A stretch of DNA of 64,000 nt from Campylobacter ureolyticus (GTDB lineage: Bacteria > Campylobacterota > Campylobacteria > Campylobacterales > Campylobacteraceae). Positions 9,501-18,057 of this stretch are shown here, one piece after another (position 1 is the first letter of the stretch; the number at the start of each line of letters is the position of its first letter). The translations under genes and the position numbers were made by a program. The notes beneath the pieces are model-generated. The model saw nothing but the letters and a program-made list of their open reading frames with translations. It made no database searches and was not told the origin of the DNA. The stretch is taken from positions 124,001 to 188,000 of the forward strand of contig NZ_CP053832.1 of NCBI RefSeq assembly GCF_013372225.1, written 5' to 3'.

Positions 9501-12500
9501 TGTAGGAAAAACAACAGCAAACGATAAAGATACATACAAAGTATCTGTAGATGCTTCTAAGCTTGCAAACAATACAGCTTTCAGCGATAATTTTGCTAAA
9601 AAAGATGCTTCAAATATTACAGATAATAAAGCTGATTGGCAAAAAGCTCTAGGTTTGGGTGAATATGTAAAATCAGTAACAGGTGATAAATTTATTAATG
9701 TAAATAGTGATGATAAACAAAACCCTAAACTATCTCTTGATACAGAAAAACTTGCAAGCGATAAAACATTTGTAACAAATATCGCAGGAAATAATGACTT
9801 TACAAAAAAACTTGGTGATACATTTGTAACAAATACAAGTTTGGAAGCAGGTTATACAAAACTTGATGGAAGTAATCTATTTGAAGATATTAATGCAAAC
9901 AAGTTAAATCCAAATTTCAATAAAGATACTTGGAAAAAAGCTTTAGGTGTAAGTGATGGTGACATTAAAACTTTAGCTCAAGATTCTGTAAATGTAAAAG
10001 CAAAAGATGGAAGCAAAGTTACAGTTACTGATAAAACTGAAAATGGTGTAAAAACATTTGAAGTAGGTGTTGATCTTACAGGACTTAACGGAACAACTTA
10101 TAAGTTTACTGCAGGAGATAATCTAAGTGTAACTGATGATGGAAACGGAAACGTTAAATATAGTCTAGATAAAGAACTTAAAAACATAACTTCTATTACA
10201 AACAATAATAAAACATACACATTTGGAGATACAACTCTAGGTGATACAAGTGTTATTACAAATAAAGACCTTACTGATAAAGGTTATGTAACAGCAAATA
10301 CTCAAAAAACAACATCTGTTTCAACAGATGCAAATAGTGGTATAAAAGTTGTTGATAAGACAACTGGAAATAACACTGATTATAAGCTAAGCCTTGATAA
10401 AGATAAAGTTAAAGAAATAGCTGGAACTACAAATTTAACAGCTGATTTAGCAGGTAAAGCTAATGTAAATGCTGATAATCTTTCTAATGATAATGTAACT
10501 TCTTGGCAAAATAAACTTGGCATTAATGAAAAAGCTGATAAATCAGAAATTACAAATTTAACAACCAACATAAACAACAAAGCTGATAAATCAGACCTTA
10601 CAAATTTAGCTAAAACAGATTTAACAAATATCACAGATGGTGGTAAAACAACAATCAAAAATTTAGCTAAAGGCTCAGTTGAAGTTGTAGGTGATGGTGA
10701 TATTGTAAATGTAGGAAAAACAACAGCAAACGATAAAGATACATACAAAGTATCTGTAGATGCTTCTAAGCTTGCAAACAATACAGCTTTCAGCGATAAT
10801 TTTGCTAAAAAAGATGCTTCAAATATTACAGATAATAAAGCTGATTGGCAAAAAGCTCTAGGTTTGGGTGAATATGTAAAATCAGTAACAGGTGATAAAT
10901 TTATTAATGTAAATAGTGATGATAAACAAAACCCTAAACTATCTCTTGATACAGAAAAACTTGCAAGCGATAAAACATTTGTAACAAATATCGCAGGAAA
11001 TAATGACTTTACAAAAAAACTTGGTGATACATTTGTAACAAATACAAGTTTGGAAGCAGGTTATACAAAACTTGATGGAAGTAATCTATTTGAAGATATT
11101 AATGCAAACAAGTTAAATCCAAATTTCAATAAAGATACTTGGAAAAAAGCTTTAGGTGTAAGTGATGGTGACATTAAAACTTTAGCTCAAGATTCTGTAA
11201 ATGTAAAAGCAAAAGATGGAAGCAAAGTTACAGTTACTGATAAAACTGAAAATGGTGTAAAAACATTTGAAGTAGGTGTTGATCTTACAGGACTTAACGG
11301 AACAACTTATAAGTTTACTGCAGGAGATAATCTAAGTGTAACTGATGATGGAAACGGAAACGTTAAATATAGTCTAGATAAAGAACTTAAAAACATAACT
11401 TCTATTACAAACAATAATAAAACATACACATTTGGAGATACAACTCTAGGTGATACAAGTGTTATTACAAATAAAGACCTTACTGATAAAGGTTATGTAA
11501 CAGCAAATACTCAAAAAACAACATCTGTTTCAACAGATGCAAATAGTGGTATAAAAGTTGTTGATAAGACAACTGGAAATAACACTGATTATAAGCTAAG
11601 CCTTGATAAAGATAAAGTTAAAGAAATAGCTGGAACTACAAATTTAACAGCTGATTTAGCAGGTAAAGCTAATGTAAATGCTGATAATCTTTCTAATGAT
11701 AATGTAACTTCTTGGCAAAATAAACTTGGCATTAATGAAAAAGCTGATAAATCAGAAATTACAAATTTAACAACCAACATAAACAACAAAGCTGATAAAT
11801 CAGACCTTACAAATTTAGCTAAAACAGATTTAACAAATATCACAGATGGTGGTAAAACAACAATCAAAAATTTAGCTAAAGGCTCAGTTGAAGTTGTAGG
11901 TGATGGTGATATTGTAAATGTAGGAAAAACAACAGCAAACGATAAAGATACATACAAAGTATCTGTAGATGCTTCTAAGCTTGCAAACAATACAGCTTTC
12001 AGCGATAATTTTGCTAAAAAAGATGCTTCAAATATTACAGATAATAAAGCTGATTGGCAAAAAGCTCTAGGTTTGGGTGAATATGTAAAATCAGTAACAG
12101 GTGATAAATTTATTAATGTAAATAGTGATGATAAACAAAACCCTAAACTATCTCTTGATACAGAAAAACTTGCAAGCGATAAAACATTTGTAACAAATAT
12201 CGCAGGAAATAATGACTTTACAAAAAAACTTGGTGATACATTTGTAACAAATACAAGTTTGGAAGCAGGTTATACAAAACTTGATGGAAGTAATCTATTT
12301 GAAGATATTAATGCAAACAAGTTAAATCCAAATTTCAATAAAGATACTTGGAAAAAAGCTTTAGGTGTAAGTGATGGTGACATTAAAACTTTAGCTCAAG
12401 ATTCTGTAAATGTAAAAGCAAAAGATGGAAGCAAAGTTACAGTTACTGATAAAACTGAAAATGGTGTAAAAACATTTGAAGTAGGTGTTGATCTTACAGG

Positions 12501-15500
12501 ACTTAACGGAACAACTTATAAGTTTACTGCAGGAGATAATCTAAGTGTAACTGATGATGGAAACGGAAACGTTAAATATAGTCTAGATAAAGAACTTAAA
12601 AACATAACTTCTATTACAAACAATAATAAAACATACACATTTGGAGATACAACTCTAGGTGATACAAGTGTTATTACAAATAAAGACCTTACTGATAAAG
12701 GTTATGTAACAGCAAATACTCAAAAAACAACATCTGTTTCAACAGATGCAAATAGTGGTATAAAAGTTGTTGATAAGACAACTGGAAATAACACTGATTA
12801 TAAGCTAAGCCTTGATAAAGATAAAGTTAAAGAAATAGCTGGAACTACAAATTTAACAGCTGATTTAGCAGGTAAAGCTAATGTAAATGCTGATAATCTT
12901 TCTAATGATAATGTAACTTCTTGGCAAAATAAACTTGGCATTAATGAAAAAGCTGATAAATCAGAAATTACAAATTTAACAACCAACATAAACAACAAAG
13001 CTGATAAATCAGACCTTACAAATTTAGCTAAAACAGATTTAACAAATATCACAGATGGTGGTAAAACAACAATCAAAAATTTAGCTAAAGGCTCAGTTGA
13101 AGTTGTAGGTGATGGTGATATTGTAAATGTAGGAAAAACAACAGCAAACGATAAAGATACATACAAAGTATCTGTAGATGCTTCTAAGCTTGCAAACAAT
13201 ACAGCTTTCAGCGATAATTTTGCTAAAAAAGATGCTTCAAATATTACAGATAATAAAGCTGATTGGCAAAAAGCTCTAGGTTTGGGTGAATATGTAAAAT
13301 CAGTAACAGGTGATAAATTTATTAATGTAAATAGTGATGATAAACAAAACCCTAAACTATCTCTTGATACAGAAAAACTTGCAAGCGATAAAACATTTGT
13401 AACAAATATCGCAGGAAATAATGACTTTACAAAAAAACTTGGTGATACATTTGTAACAAATACAAGTTTGGAAGCAGGTTATACAAAACTTGATGGAAGT
13501 AATCTATTTGAAGATATTAATGCAAACAAGTTAAATCCAAATTTCAATAAAGATACTTGGAAAAAAGCTTTAGGTGTAAGTGATGGTGACATTAAAACTT
13601 TAGCTCAAGATTCTGTAAATGTAAAAGCAAAAGATGGAAGCAAAGTTACAGTTACTGATAAAACTGAAAATGGTGTAAAAACATTTGAAGTAGGTGTTGA
13701 TCTTACAGGACTTAACGGAACAACTTATAAGTTTACTGCAGGAGATAATCTAAGTGTAACTGATGATGGAAACGGAAACGTTAAATATAGTCTAGATAAA
13801 GAACTTAAAAACATAACTTCTATTACAAACAATAATAAAACATACACATTTGGAGATACAACTCTAGGTGATACAAGTGTTATTACAAATAAAGACCTTA
13901 CTGATAAAGGTTATGTAACAGCAAATACTCAAAAAACAACATCTGTTTCAACAGATGCAAATAGTGGTATAAAAGTTGTTGATAAGACAACTGGAAATAA
14001 CACTGATTATAAGCTAAGCCTTGATAAAGATAAAGTTAAAGAAATAGCTGGAACTACAAATTTAACAGCTGATTTAGCAGGTAAAGCTAATGTAAATGCT
14101 GATAATCTTTCTAATGATAATGTAACTTCTTGGCAAAATAAACTTGGCATTAATGAAAAAGCTGATAAATCAGAAATTACAAATTTAACAACCAACATAA
14201 ACAACAAAGCTGATAAATCAGACCTTACAAATTTAGCTAAAACAGATTTAACAAATATCACAGATGGTGGTAAAACAACAATCAAAAATTTAGCTAAAGG
14301 CTCAGTTGAAGTTGTAGGTGATGGTGATATTGTAAATGTAGGAAAAACAACAGCAAACGATAAAGATACATACAAAGTATCTGTAGATGCTTCTAAGCTT
14401 GCAAACAATACAGCTTTCAGCGATAATTTTGCTAAAAAAGATGCTTCAAATATTACAGATAATAAAGCTGATTGGCAAAAAGCTCTAGGTTTGGGTGAAT
14501 ATGTAAAATCAGTAACAGGTGATAAATTTATTAATGTAAATAGTGATGATAAACAAAACCCTAAACTATCTCTTGATACAGAAAAACTTGCAAGCGATAA
14601 AACATTTGTAACAAATATCGCAGGAAATAATGACTTTACAAAAAAACTTGGTGATACATTTGTAACAAATACAAGTTTGGAAGCAGGTTATACAAAACTT
14701 GATGGAAGTAATCTATTTGAAGATATTAATGCAAACAAGTTAAATCCAAATTTCAATAAAGATACTTGGAAAAAAGCTTTAGGTGTAAGTGATGGTGACA
14801 TTAAAACTTTAGCTCAAGATTCTGTAAATGTAAAAGCAAAAGATGGAAGCAAAGTTACAGTTACTGATAAAACTGAAAATGGTGTAAAAACATTTGAAGT
14901 AGGTGTTGATCTTACAGGACTTAACGGAACAACTTATAAGTTTACTGCAGGAGATAATCTAAGTGTAACTGATGATGGAAACGGAAACGTTAAATATAGT
15001 CTAGATAAAGAACTTAAAAACATAACTTCTATTACAAACAATAATAAAACATACACATTTGGAGATACAACTCTAGGTGATACAAGTGTTATTACAAATA
15101 AAGACCTTACTGATAAAGGTTATGTAACAGCAAATACTCAAAAAACAACATCTGTTTCAACAGATGCAAATAGTGGTATAAAAGTTGTTGATAAGACAAC
15201 TGGAAATAACACTGATTATAAGCTAAGCCTTGATAAAGATAAAGTTAAAGAAATAGCTGGAACTACAAATTTAACAGCTGATTTAGCAGGTAAAGCTAAT
15301 GTAAATGCTGATAATCTTTCTAATGATAATGTAACTTCTTGGCAAAATAAACTTGGCATTAATGAAAAAGCTGATAAATCAGAAATTACAAATTTAACAA
15401 CCAAGATAGATAGCGGAAACTTTATAAGTTTAAGTGTATCTGCAAATGGTGGTGCAAAAGACGAGATAAAAGCAAACGAAAATATTGATTTTACTGCGAC

Positions 15501-17100
15501 AGACGGTATAAAAGTGGCTTATGACAAAAATGTTAATAAATTTACATTCAGTGCTGATATCAATTCAATTGCTGGTAATAATGTTTTTTCAAATAAATAT
15601 GCAATGCTTGACGGAAGCAATTTGAAAGCCGCTCAAGGCTTCAAAAAAGATGTTTGGCGAGAAGCTTTAGGTCTAACAGATGCTAACATAGCAAATATAT
15701 TTGAGGAAGGAAAAGATATCTCTATAACAAAAAATAGCAATAATAATAAATACACTATCGCTTATAAAGGTACAGGCACAGGAGGTATTGGTAAAGATCA
15801 AGTTAGGGACATCATCAGAGAATATATCGGTGGTAATAATATCGGTAGTTCTACAGGTTCAACTGATAATATTGTAACTCATGATGTTAAAAAGCAACAA
15901 ACAACAAACAACAAAAATATAATCGCTGCAATAAATAAAATAAATCAAGAAGGAATTGGTTTTGTGCATGTAAACGGTGGTAAGATTGAGCCTGAAGCGA
16001 ATGGAAAATCAAGAAATGATTCATCCGCAGAAGGTGAAAATGCTATAGCTATCGGTCCAAGATCGAAAGCAATCGGCAACAATTCGATCGCTATCGGCGT
16101 AGGCAATGTTGTAAAAGGCGAAAACTCAGGTGCGATAGGTGACCCAAGTTTTATAGAATCGGATGGTTCTTACTCTGTTGGTAATGATAATACGGTGTAT
16201 ACAGGAGCCAATGGAAGCTTTATTCTTGGAAACCATGTAACTATAGAAAAAGATGCTAAACAAGCGTTAGGTCTTGGAGAAAAGACAAAAGTAAGTGTTG
16301 CTGGTGGTGTAGCTCTTGGCTCATATTCACAAGCAAACAGAAAAGCTCTCAGTGATGCTGAAAAACAAGAAGTTTATTTGGCTAAAAATACTGATGTTGC
16401 AAATACAGTAAAAAATACAAAAGGTGCGATTTCTGTTGGCAAGAGCGGAGAAGACGGTTTTACTCGCCAAATCACAAATGTTGCAGCAGGAACTAAAGAC
16501 ACCGATGCAGTTAATGTCGCTCAACTAAAAGCAGTTCAAAAAGTAGTGAATCAAGGTTCTAAATGGATAGCAGCAGATGATCGTAAATTTGATAAAAATG
16601 GTAAAATTGTAGTTAATGACGCTAAAGCAGAAGCAGAAGGCATAAATTCAGTCGCTATTGGTGCTGGTTCAAATACAAAAGTTGTGTCAAATGGAAAAGT
16701 AGTTGACAGACCAAACACAGTATCTGTTGGTGGACTAAAAGATGGTGTAGTAACTCAAAGAACTATAAGTAACGTTGCTCCTGGTGTTCTAAACTCAGAT
16801 GCTGCTACTATGGGACAACTAAGAGCTGGATTAAACGATGTTTATGGAAAACTTGGCGAGTATAAAAAACGAGCAAGTGCAGGAACAGCCTCAGCTATGG
16901 CAATTGGCAACATGCCTCAAGCAACAATCCCAGGAAAGGGAATGATTAGCTTAGGAAGTGGCTTTTATGATGGTCAGTCAGCTATGGCGATAGGGTTATC
17001 AAAAATGAGTGATAGTGGAAAATGGGTATTTAAAGGTAGTGCAAGTTATGACTCACAAGAAAAAGCCGGAGCTGCTTTATCTGTAGGATTTCATTTTTAA
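6514..17100 (+). CDS. Giant trimeric autotransporter adhesin (YadA-like)
   Basis: A 3,528-aa surface adhesin (type Vc secretion). It begins with an ESPR-type extended signal (MNKAYRHVYKDGIGWVAIAE; cleavage likely after LKA near residue 80). YadA-type head repeats follow at about 383-405 and 499-545 (NAIAIG, NSVAIG, DAVAIG), then a neck DAVNVAQLK near 593-614. Residues 817-2964 are five identical 403-aa repeats plus 132 residues of a sixth. A second head lies near 3176-3215 and a second neck near 3317-3345. The C-terminal YadA anchor (about 3450-3528, ending AGAALSVGFHF with terminal Phe) forms the trimeric outer-membrane barrel. RBS AAAGGA lies ahead of the ATG. The reading frame is intact. 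The expected role is adhesion or autoagglutination; the ligand is unknown. Confidence 0.97.
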   Translation: MNKAYRHVYKDGIGWVAIAENGSCVSSSKGSGTVSSKTKVEVLKNFFDLRNSVVLNSGFLLKGLFAATLFCGVVVGDLKAAPSEQEIANIQNNGTAVYTHNNGDRMEKVVNPDGSIGFKGKFDVSILDRAINGVVEIGGKYYVVPTGTLNKVMSPEELKENPVLFEVVKDSSRPTGYRGLTFEELKNQGKKVGSTLGTGDRELVIYDEDTKRWYVGNQANGEKLYPAVWTTDPDRKIRYVKWSEIRKKKGEPIMDTVTGLYTTSGSGANEVDNLGIKPGDDIFSNSPERLSLVGKDGKTAPQTYTADDQQVKDGKRKVGENKDGKIRLGNVARAELDDEAVNLGQLNERLQNVKADKVPYVSINSSIKGAGSNYDSDGAKGKNAIAIGPNAKSGNNSVAIGFGAETGGSTIIDEASYNKIKKEIESVKNKYKRAEQLGNQEKMAEFGKRRDELEELLKTYDKRYEHNGKLITEADFDKLSAAEKEQATIKYISNTMYENSVAIGHDAQALANDAVAIGNGAKVIVDGSKKIVAGGGVAIGQDSVSNAREDKDLKGYKPKAFSIDETSNAFENSKSAWTATNQPFAVGNDEKITRQITGVAAGTKDTDAVNVAQLKQVGFFIQGDIGGKGRIQNEDKYDNDTLNIKTDDNWKNDRTNIVYTGKNLETKSIAADGTNDPATKKPYTSKIKIAMTDTPRFKSITIADDDTMNNKDDNSPIELKKFDDNIGFAGENNSAIKLTNLADGEIKAGSTDAINGGQLQKIINDGLKFVANSGEHTAELGSTVSVKGAGTDWSNFDNGENIMTNIDGNNIVVGLSKELKNITSITNNNKTYTFGDTTLGDTSVITNKDLTDKGYVTANTQKTTSVSTDANSGIKVVDKTTGNNTDYKLSLDKDKVKEIAGTTNLTADLAGKANVNADNLSNDNVTSWQNKLGINEKADKSEITNLTTNINNKADKSDLTNLAKTDLTNITDGGKTTIKNLAKGSVEVVGDGDIVNVGKTTANDKDTYKVSVDASKLANNTAFSDNFAKKDASNITDNKADWQKALGLGEYVKSVTGDKFINVNSDDKQNPKLSLDTEKLASDKTFVTNIAGNNDFTKKLGDTFVTNTSLEAGYTKLDGSNLFEDINANKLNPNFNKDTWKKALGVSDGDIKTLAQDSVNVKAKDGSKVTVTDKTENGVKTFEVGVDLTGLNGTTYKFTAGDNLSVTDDGNGNVKYSLDKELKNITSITNNNKTYTFGDTTLGDTSVITNKDLTDKGYVTANTQKTTSVSTDANSGIKVVDKTTGNNTDYKLSLDKDKVKEIAGTTNLTADLAGKANVNADNLSNDNVTSWQNKLGINEKADKSEITNLTTNINNKADKSDLTNLAKTDLTNITDGGKTTIKNLAKGSVEVVGDGDIVNVGKTTANDKDTYKVSVDASKLANNTAFSDNFAKKDASNITDNKADWQKALGLGEYVKSVTGDKFINVNSDDKQNPKLSLDTEKLASDKTFVTNIAGNNDFTKKLGDTFVTNTSLEAGYTKLDGSNLFEDINANKLNPNFNKDTWKKALGVSDGDIKTLAQDSVNVKAKDGSKVTVTDKTENGVKTFEVGVDLTGLNGTTYKFTAGDNLSVTDDGNGNVKYSLDKELKNITSITNNNKTYTFGDTTLGDTSVITNKDLTDKGYVTANTQKTTSVSTDANSGIKVVDKTTGNNTDYKLSLDKDKVKEIAGTTNLTADLAGKANVNADNLSNDNVTSWQNKLGINEKADKSEITNLTTNINNKADKSDLTNLAKTDLTNITDGGKTTIKNLAKGSVEVVGDGDIVNVGKTTANDKDTYKVSVDASKLANNTAFSDNFAKKDASNITDNKADWQKALGLGEYVKSVTGDKFINVNSDDKQNPKLSLDTEKLASDKTFVTNIAGNNDFTKKLGDTFVTNTSLEAGYTKLDGSNLFEDINANKLNPNFNKDTWKKALGVSDGDIKTLAQDSVNVKAKDGSKVTVTDKTENGVKTFEVGVDLTGLNGTTYKFTAGDNLSVTDDGNGNVKYSLDKELKNITSITNNNKTYTFGDTTLGDTSVITNKDLTDKGYVTANTQKTTSVSTDANSGIKVVDKTTGNNTDYKLSLDKDKVKEIAGTTNLTADLAGKANVNADNLSNDNVTSWQNKLGINEKADKSEITNLTTNINNKADKSDLTNLAKTDLTNITDGGKTTIKNLAKGSVEVVGDGDIVNVGKTTANDKDTYKVSVDASKLANNTAFSDNFAKKDASNITDNKADWQKALGLGEYVKSVTGDKFINVNSDDKQNPKLSLDTEKLASDKTFVTNIAGNNDFTKKLGDTFVTNTSLEAGYTKLDGSNLFEDINANKLNPNFNKDTWKKALGVSDGDIKTLAQDSVNVKAKDGSKVTVTDKTENGVKTFEVGVDLTGLNGTTYKFTAGDNLSVTDDGNGNVKYSLDKELKNITSITNNNKTYTFGDTTLGDTSVITNKDLTDKGYVTANTQKTTSVSTDANSGIKVVDKTTGNNTDYKLSLDKDKVKEIAGTTNLTADLAGKANVNADNLSNDNVTSWQNKLGINEKADKSEITNLTTNINNKADKSDLTNLAKTDLTNITDGGKTTIKNLAKGSVEVVGDGDIVNVGKTTANDKDTYKVSVDASKLANNTAFSDNFAKKDASNITDNKADWQKALGLGEYVKSVTGDKFINVNSDDKQNPKLSLDTEKLASDKTFVTNIAGNNDFTKKLGDTFVTNTSLEAGYTKLDGSNLFEDINANKLNPNFNKDTWKKALGVSDGDIKTLAQDSVNVKAKDGSKVTVTDKTENGVKTFEVGVDLTGLNGTTYKFTAGDNLSVTDDGNGNVKYSLDKELKNITSITNNNKTYTFGDTTLGDTSVITNKDLTDKGYVTANTQKTTSVSTDANSGIKVVDKTTGNNTDYKLSLDKDKVKEIAGTTNLTADLAGKANVNADNLSNDNVTSWQNKLGINEKADKSEITNLTTKIDSGNFISLSVSANGGAKDEIKANENIDFTATDGIKVAYDKNVNKFTFSADINSIAGNNVFSNKYAMLDGSNLKAAQGFKKDVWREALGLTDANIANIFEEGKDISITKNSNNNKYTIAYKGTGTGGIGKDQVRDIIREYIGGNNIGSSTGSTDNIVTHDVKKQQTTNNKNIIAAINKINQEGIGFVHVNGGKIEPEANGKSRNDSSAEGENAIAIGPRSKAIGNNSIAIGVGNVVKGENSGAIGDPSFIESDGSYSVGNDNTVYTGANGSFILGNHVTIEKDAKQALGLGEKTKVSVAGGVALGSYSQANRKALSDAEKQEVYLAKNTDVANTVKNTKGAISVGKSGEDGFTRQITNVAAGTKDTDAVNVAQLKAVQKVVNQGSKWIAADDRKFDKNGKIVVNDAKAEAEGINSVAIGAGSNTKVVSNGKVVDRPNTVSVGGLKDGVVTQRTISNVAPGVLNSDAATMGQLRAGLNDVYGKLGEYKKRASAGTASAMAIGNMPQATIPGKGMISLGSGFYDGQSAMAIGLSKMSDSGKWVFKGSASYDSQEKAGAALSVGFHF
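8962..15404 (+). repeat. Tandem array of 1,209-bp repeats, five full copies plus 398 bp
   Basis: Copies begin at 8962, 10171, 11380, 12589 and 13798, with a partial copy at 15007-15404. Every boundary is exactly 1,209 bp (403 codons) apart, so the frame is kept. The translations are identical between copies, and the DNA I compared line by line is identical too. The left boundary is the codon run for KELKNITSITNN; the right edge of the partial copy is where ACCAAC becomes ACCAAG. The lack of any copy-to-copy divergence points to very recent amplification or constant gene conversion, and the copy number may vary. Confidence 0.95.
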
Positions 17101-17102
17101 TC

Positions 17103-17132
17103 AAAAGAAGGAGCTTATGCTCTTTCTTTTTT
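17103..17132 (+). terminator. Hairpin with T-run after the adhesin gene (possible attenuator)
   Basis: AAAAGAAGGAGC (17103-17114) pairs with GCTCTTTCTTTT (17119-17130) with one G-T pair and loop TTAT, followed by more T. It lies 2 bp after the adhesin stop and 24 bp before the next gene, which has no obvious promoter of its own. It may therefore reduce, rather than abolish, read-through into the TpgA-like gene. Confidence 0.6.
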
Positions 17133-17155
17133 GACATTATAAAAAGGATAAAAAT

Positions 17156-17590
17156 ATGAAAAAAATTTCGTTAGTAGTTTTAGCAGTTGCGGGGATGCTT
17201 TTCTTACAAGGTTGTACTACAAAGTTAAGCACAAAAGTACCAAGAAATGGCATAATGACAAAAGATGAAGTTACTTTTCCAAAACCAGAAAAAAGCATTT
17301 ATAACAAAGCCTTGGGTGTAAATTTGGAAAATATAAGAAAAATCGAAGTTGGAATGAGCAAAGATGAGATAAGAAAACTTATCGGAGTTCCACATTTTTC
17401 AGCTGGACTTGCATATGTAGTTGAGTGGGATTATCTTTTTAATCTTAAAGAAAAAGCTGGCGATAAAGATATGATTTGCCAGTATAAAGTAGTTTATGAC
17501 TTTGATACATATAAAGCAGCTAGTTTGTTTTGGAACACTAAAGAGTGTGAGGACTTCGTAAATAAAAACAAAAAAAACACAAAGCATTGA
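17156..17590 (+). CDS. BamE/SmpA-like lipoprotein, N-terminal part of a frame-broken TpgA-like gene
   Basis: A 144-aa ORF with RBS AAAGGA. The signal peptide ends at lipobox LQGC. A SmpA/OmlA (BamE)-like domain occupies about residues 55-130, with IEVGMSKDEIRKLIGVPH as its signature. In Acinetobacter, TpgA, encoded beside a trimeric autotransporter, joins such a domain to an OmpA-like peptidoglycan-binding domain and tethers the adhesin to the cell wall. Here the ORF stops at 17588-17590, 11 bp after an A8 tract (17570-17577), and the OmpA-like part continues in the +1 frame. As it stands the product would be a lipoprotein without a wall-binding domain. Position directly behind the adhesin supports partnership. 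Confidence 0.85.
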   Translation: MKKISLVVLAVAGMLFLQGCTTKLSTKVPRNGIMTKDEVTFPKPEKSIYNKALGVNLENIRKIEVGMSKDEIRKLIGVPHFSAGLAYVVEWDYLFNLKEKAGDKDMICQYKVVYDFDTYKAASLFWNTKECEDFVNKNKKNTKH

Positions 17591-17945
17591 GCTATCAAGT
17601 GACTTTTTATTTAAATTTGCAAGTGCCAATTTAAGTCAAAATGGAAAAAATGAAATTTCAAATTTAGTAAATAAATTTGGCAAAGAAAACATTAAAGACA
17701 TTCTTGTTGTAGGCCATACAGACTTGATTGGAAGTGATGAATCAAATCTGATCCTTTCACAAAAAAGAGCAAATTCGGTTAAAAATGAATTTGTTAAAAA
17801 CGGAATATCAAGTAGCAAAATCACAACTAAAGGAGCCGGTGAAAGCGAGCCTGTTAAAGAATGTGATTCAAGTCTTGCTAAAAATAAACTTATTGAGTGT
17901 CTTGCACCAAATAGACGCGTAAATGTTGATATCACAACTTATTAA
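17562..17945 (+). pseudogene. Out-of-frame OmpA-like peptidoglycan-binding domain (C-terminal part of the TpgA-like gene)
   Basis: This frame is open from 17562 but has no start codon before ATG 17724, which lies inside the domain. Translation reads IELSSDFLFKFASANLS, then VVGHTDLIGSDESN, LSQKRANSV and PNRRVNVDI. This is a full OmpA C-terminal domain, including the Asp (HTD) and Arg (KRA) that bind diaminopimelate in the family. Removing one A from the A8 tract at 17570-17577 would join it in frame to the BamE-like lipoprotein, giving about 262 residues. It is therefore the tail of a split gene: inactivated, phase-variable, rescued by slippage, or a sequencing error. Confidence 0.85.
17570..17577 (+). 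repeat. A8 homopolymer at the frame break
   Basis: Eight consecutive A within AACAAAAAAAACACAAAG, just where the BamE-like frame and OmpA-like frame overlap (17562-17590). A seven-A version restores one continuous reading frame. Homopolymers of this length are prone to slippage in replication and transcription. Confidence 0.8.
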
Positions 17946-17950
17946 TTTAT

Positions 17951-17977
17951 AAAGCCCAAAAATTTTGGGCTTTTCTT
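17951..17977 (+). terminator. Rho-independent terminator after the adhesin/TpgA-like locus
   Basis: AAAGCCCAAAA pairs with TTTTGGGCTTT around a 1-nt centre and is followed by TTCTTT. It lies just after the OmpA-like stop at 17945, so the transcript is organised to include the whole split gene. Confidence 0.8.
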
Positions 17978-18024
17978 TAAAAAAGTATCTAATTAATAAT
18001 TTTTATAATTTCATAAATTTTTGG

Positions 18025-18030
18025 TATAAT
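18025..18030 (+). promoter_or_regulatory. -10 element of the cytochrome lipoprotein gene
   Basis: TTGGTATAAT gives a consensus TATAAT 28 bp ahead of the ATG at 18058; no -35 is recognisable, as is typical of this group. Confidence 0.55.
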
Positions 18031-18057
18031 TTCATTAATTTTTAAAAAGGATTTATA

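Noticed and set aside
9171-15404. Five identical 133-aa and one 62-aa ORF on the minus strand inside the adhesin repeats
   Set aside because: They are antisense shadows of the repeat with the same 1,209-bp period; they have no RBS and Ser/Leu-rich compositions expected from the reverse complement of the coding frame.
8962-15404. Array considered as CRISPR or other short spaced repeat
   Set aside because: The units are 1,209 bp, contiguous and in frame with an open adhesin gene; there are no spacers.
17724-17945. Independent small gene starting at ATG 17724
   Set aside because: The ATG lies within the OmpA-like domain, after its first strands, and has no RBS; the open frame upstream encodes the missing part, so it is the tail of a split gene.
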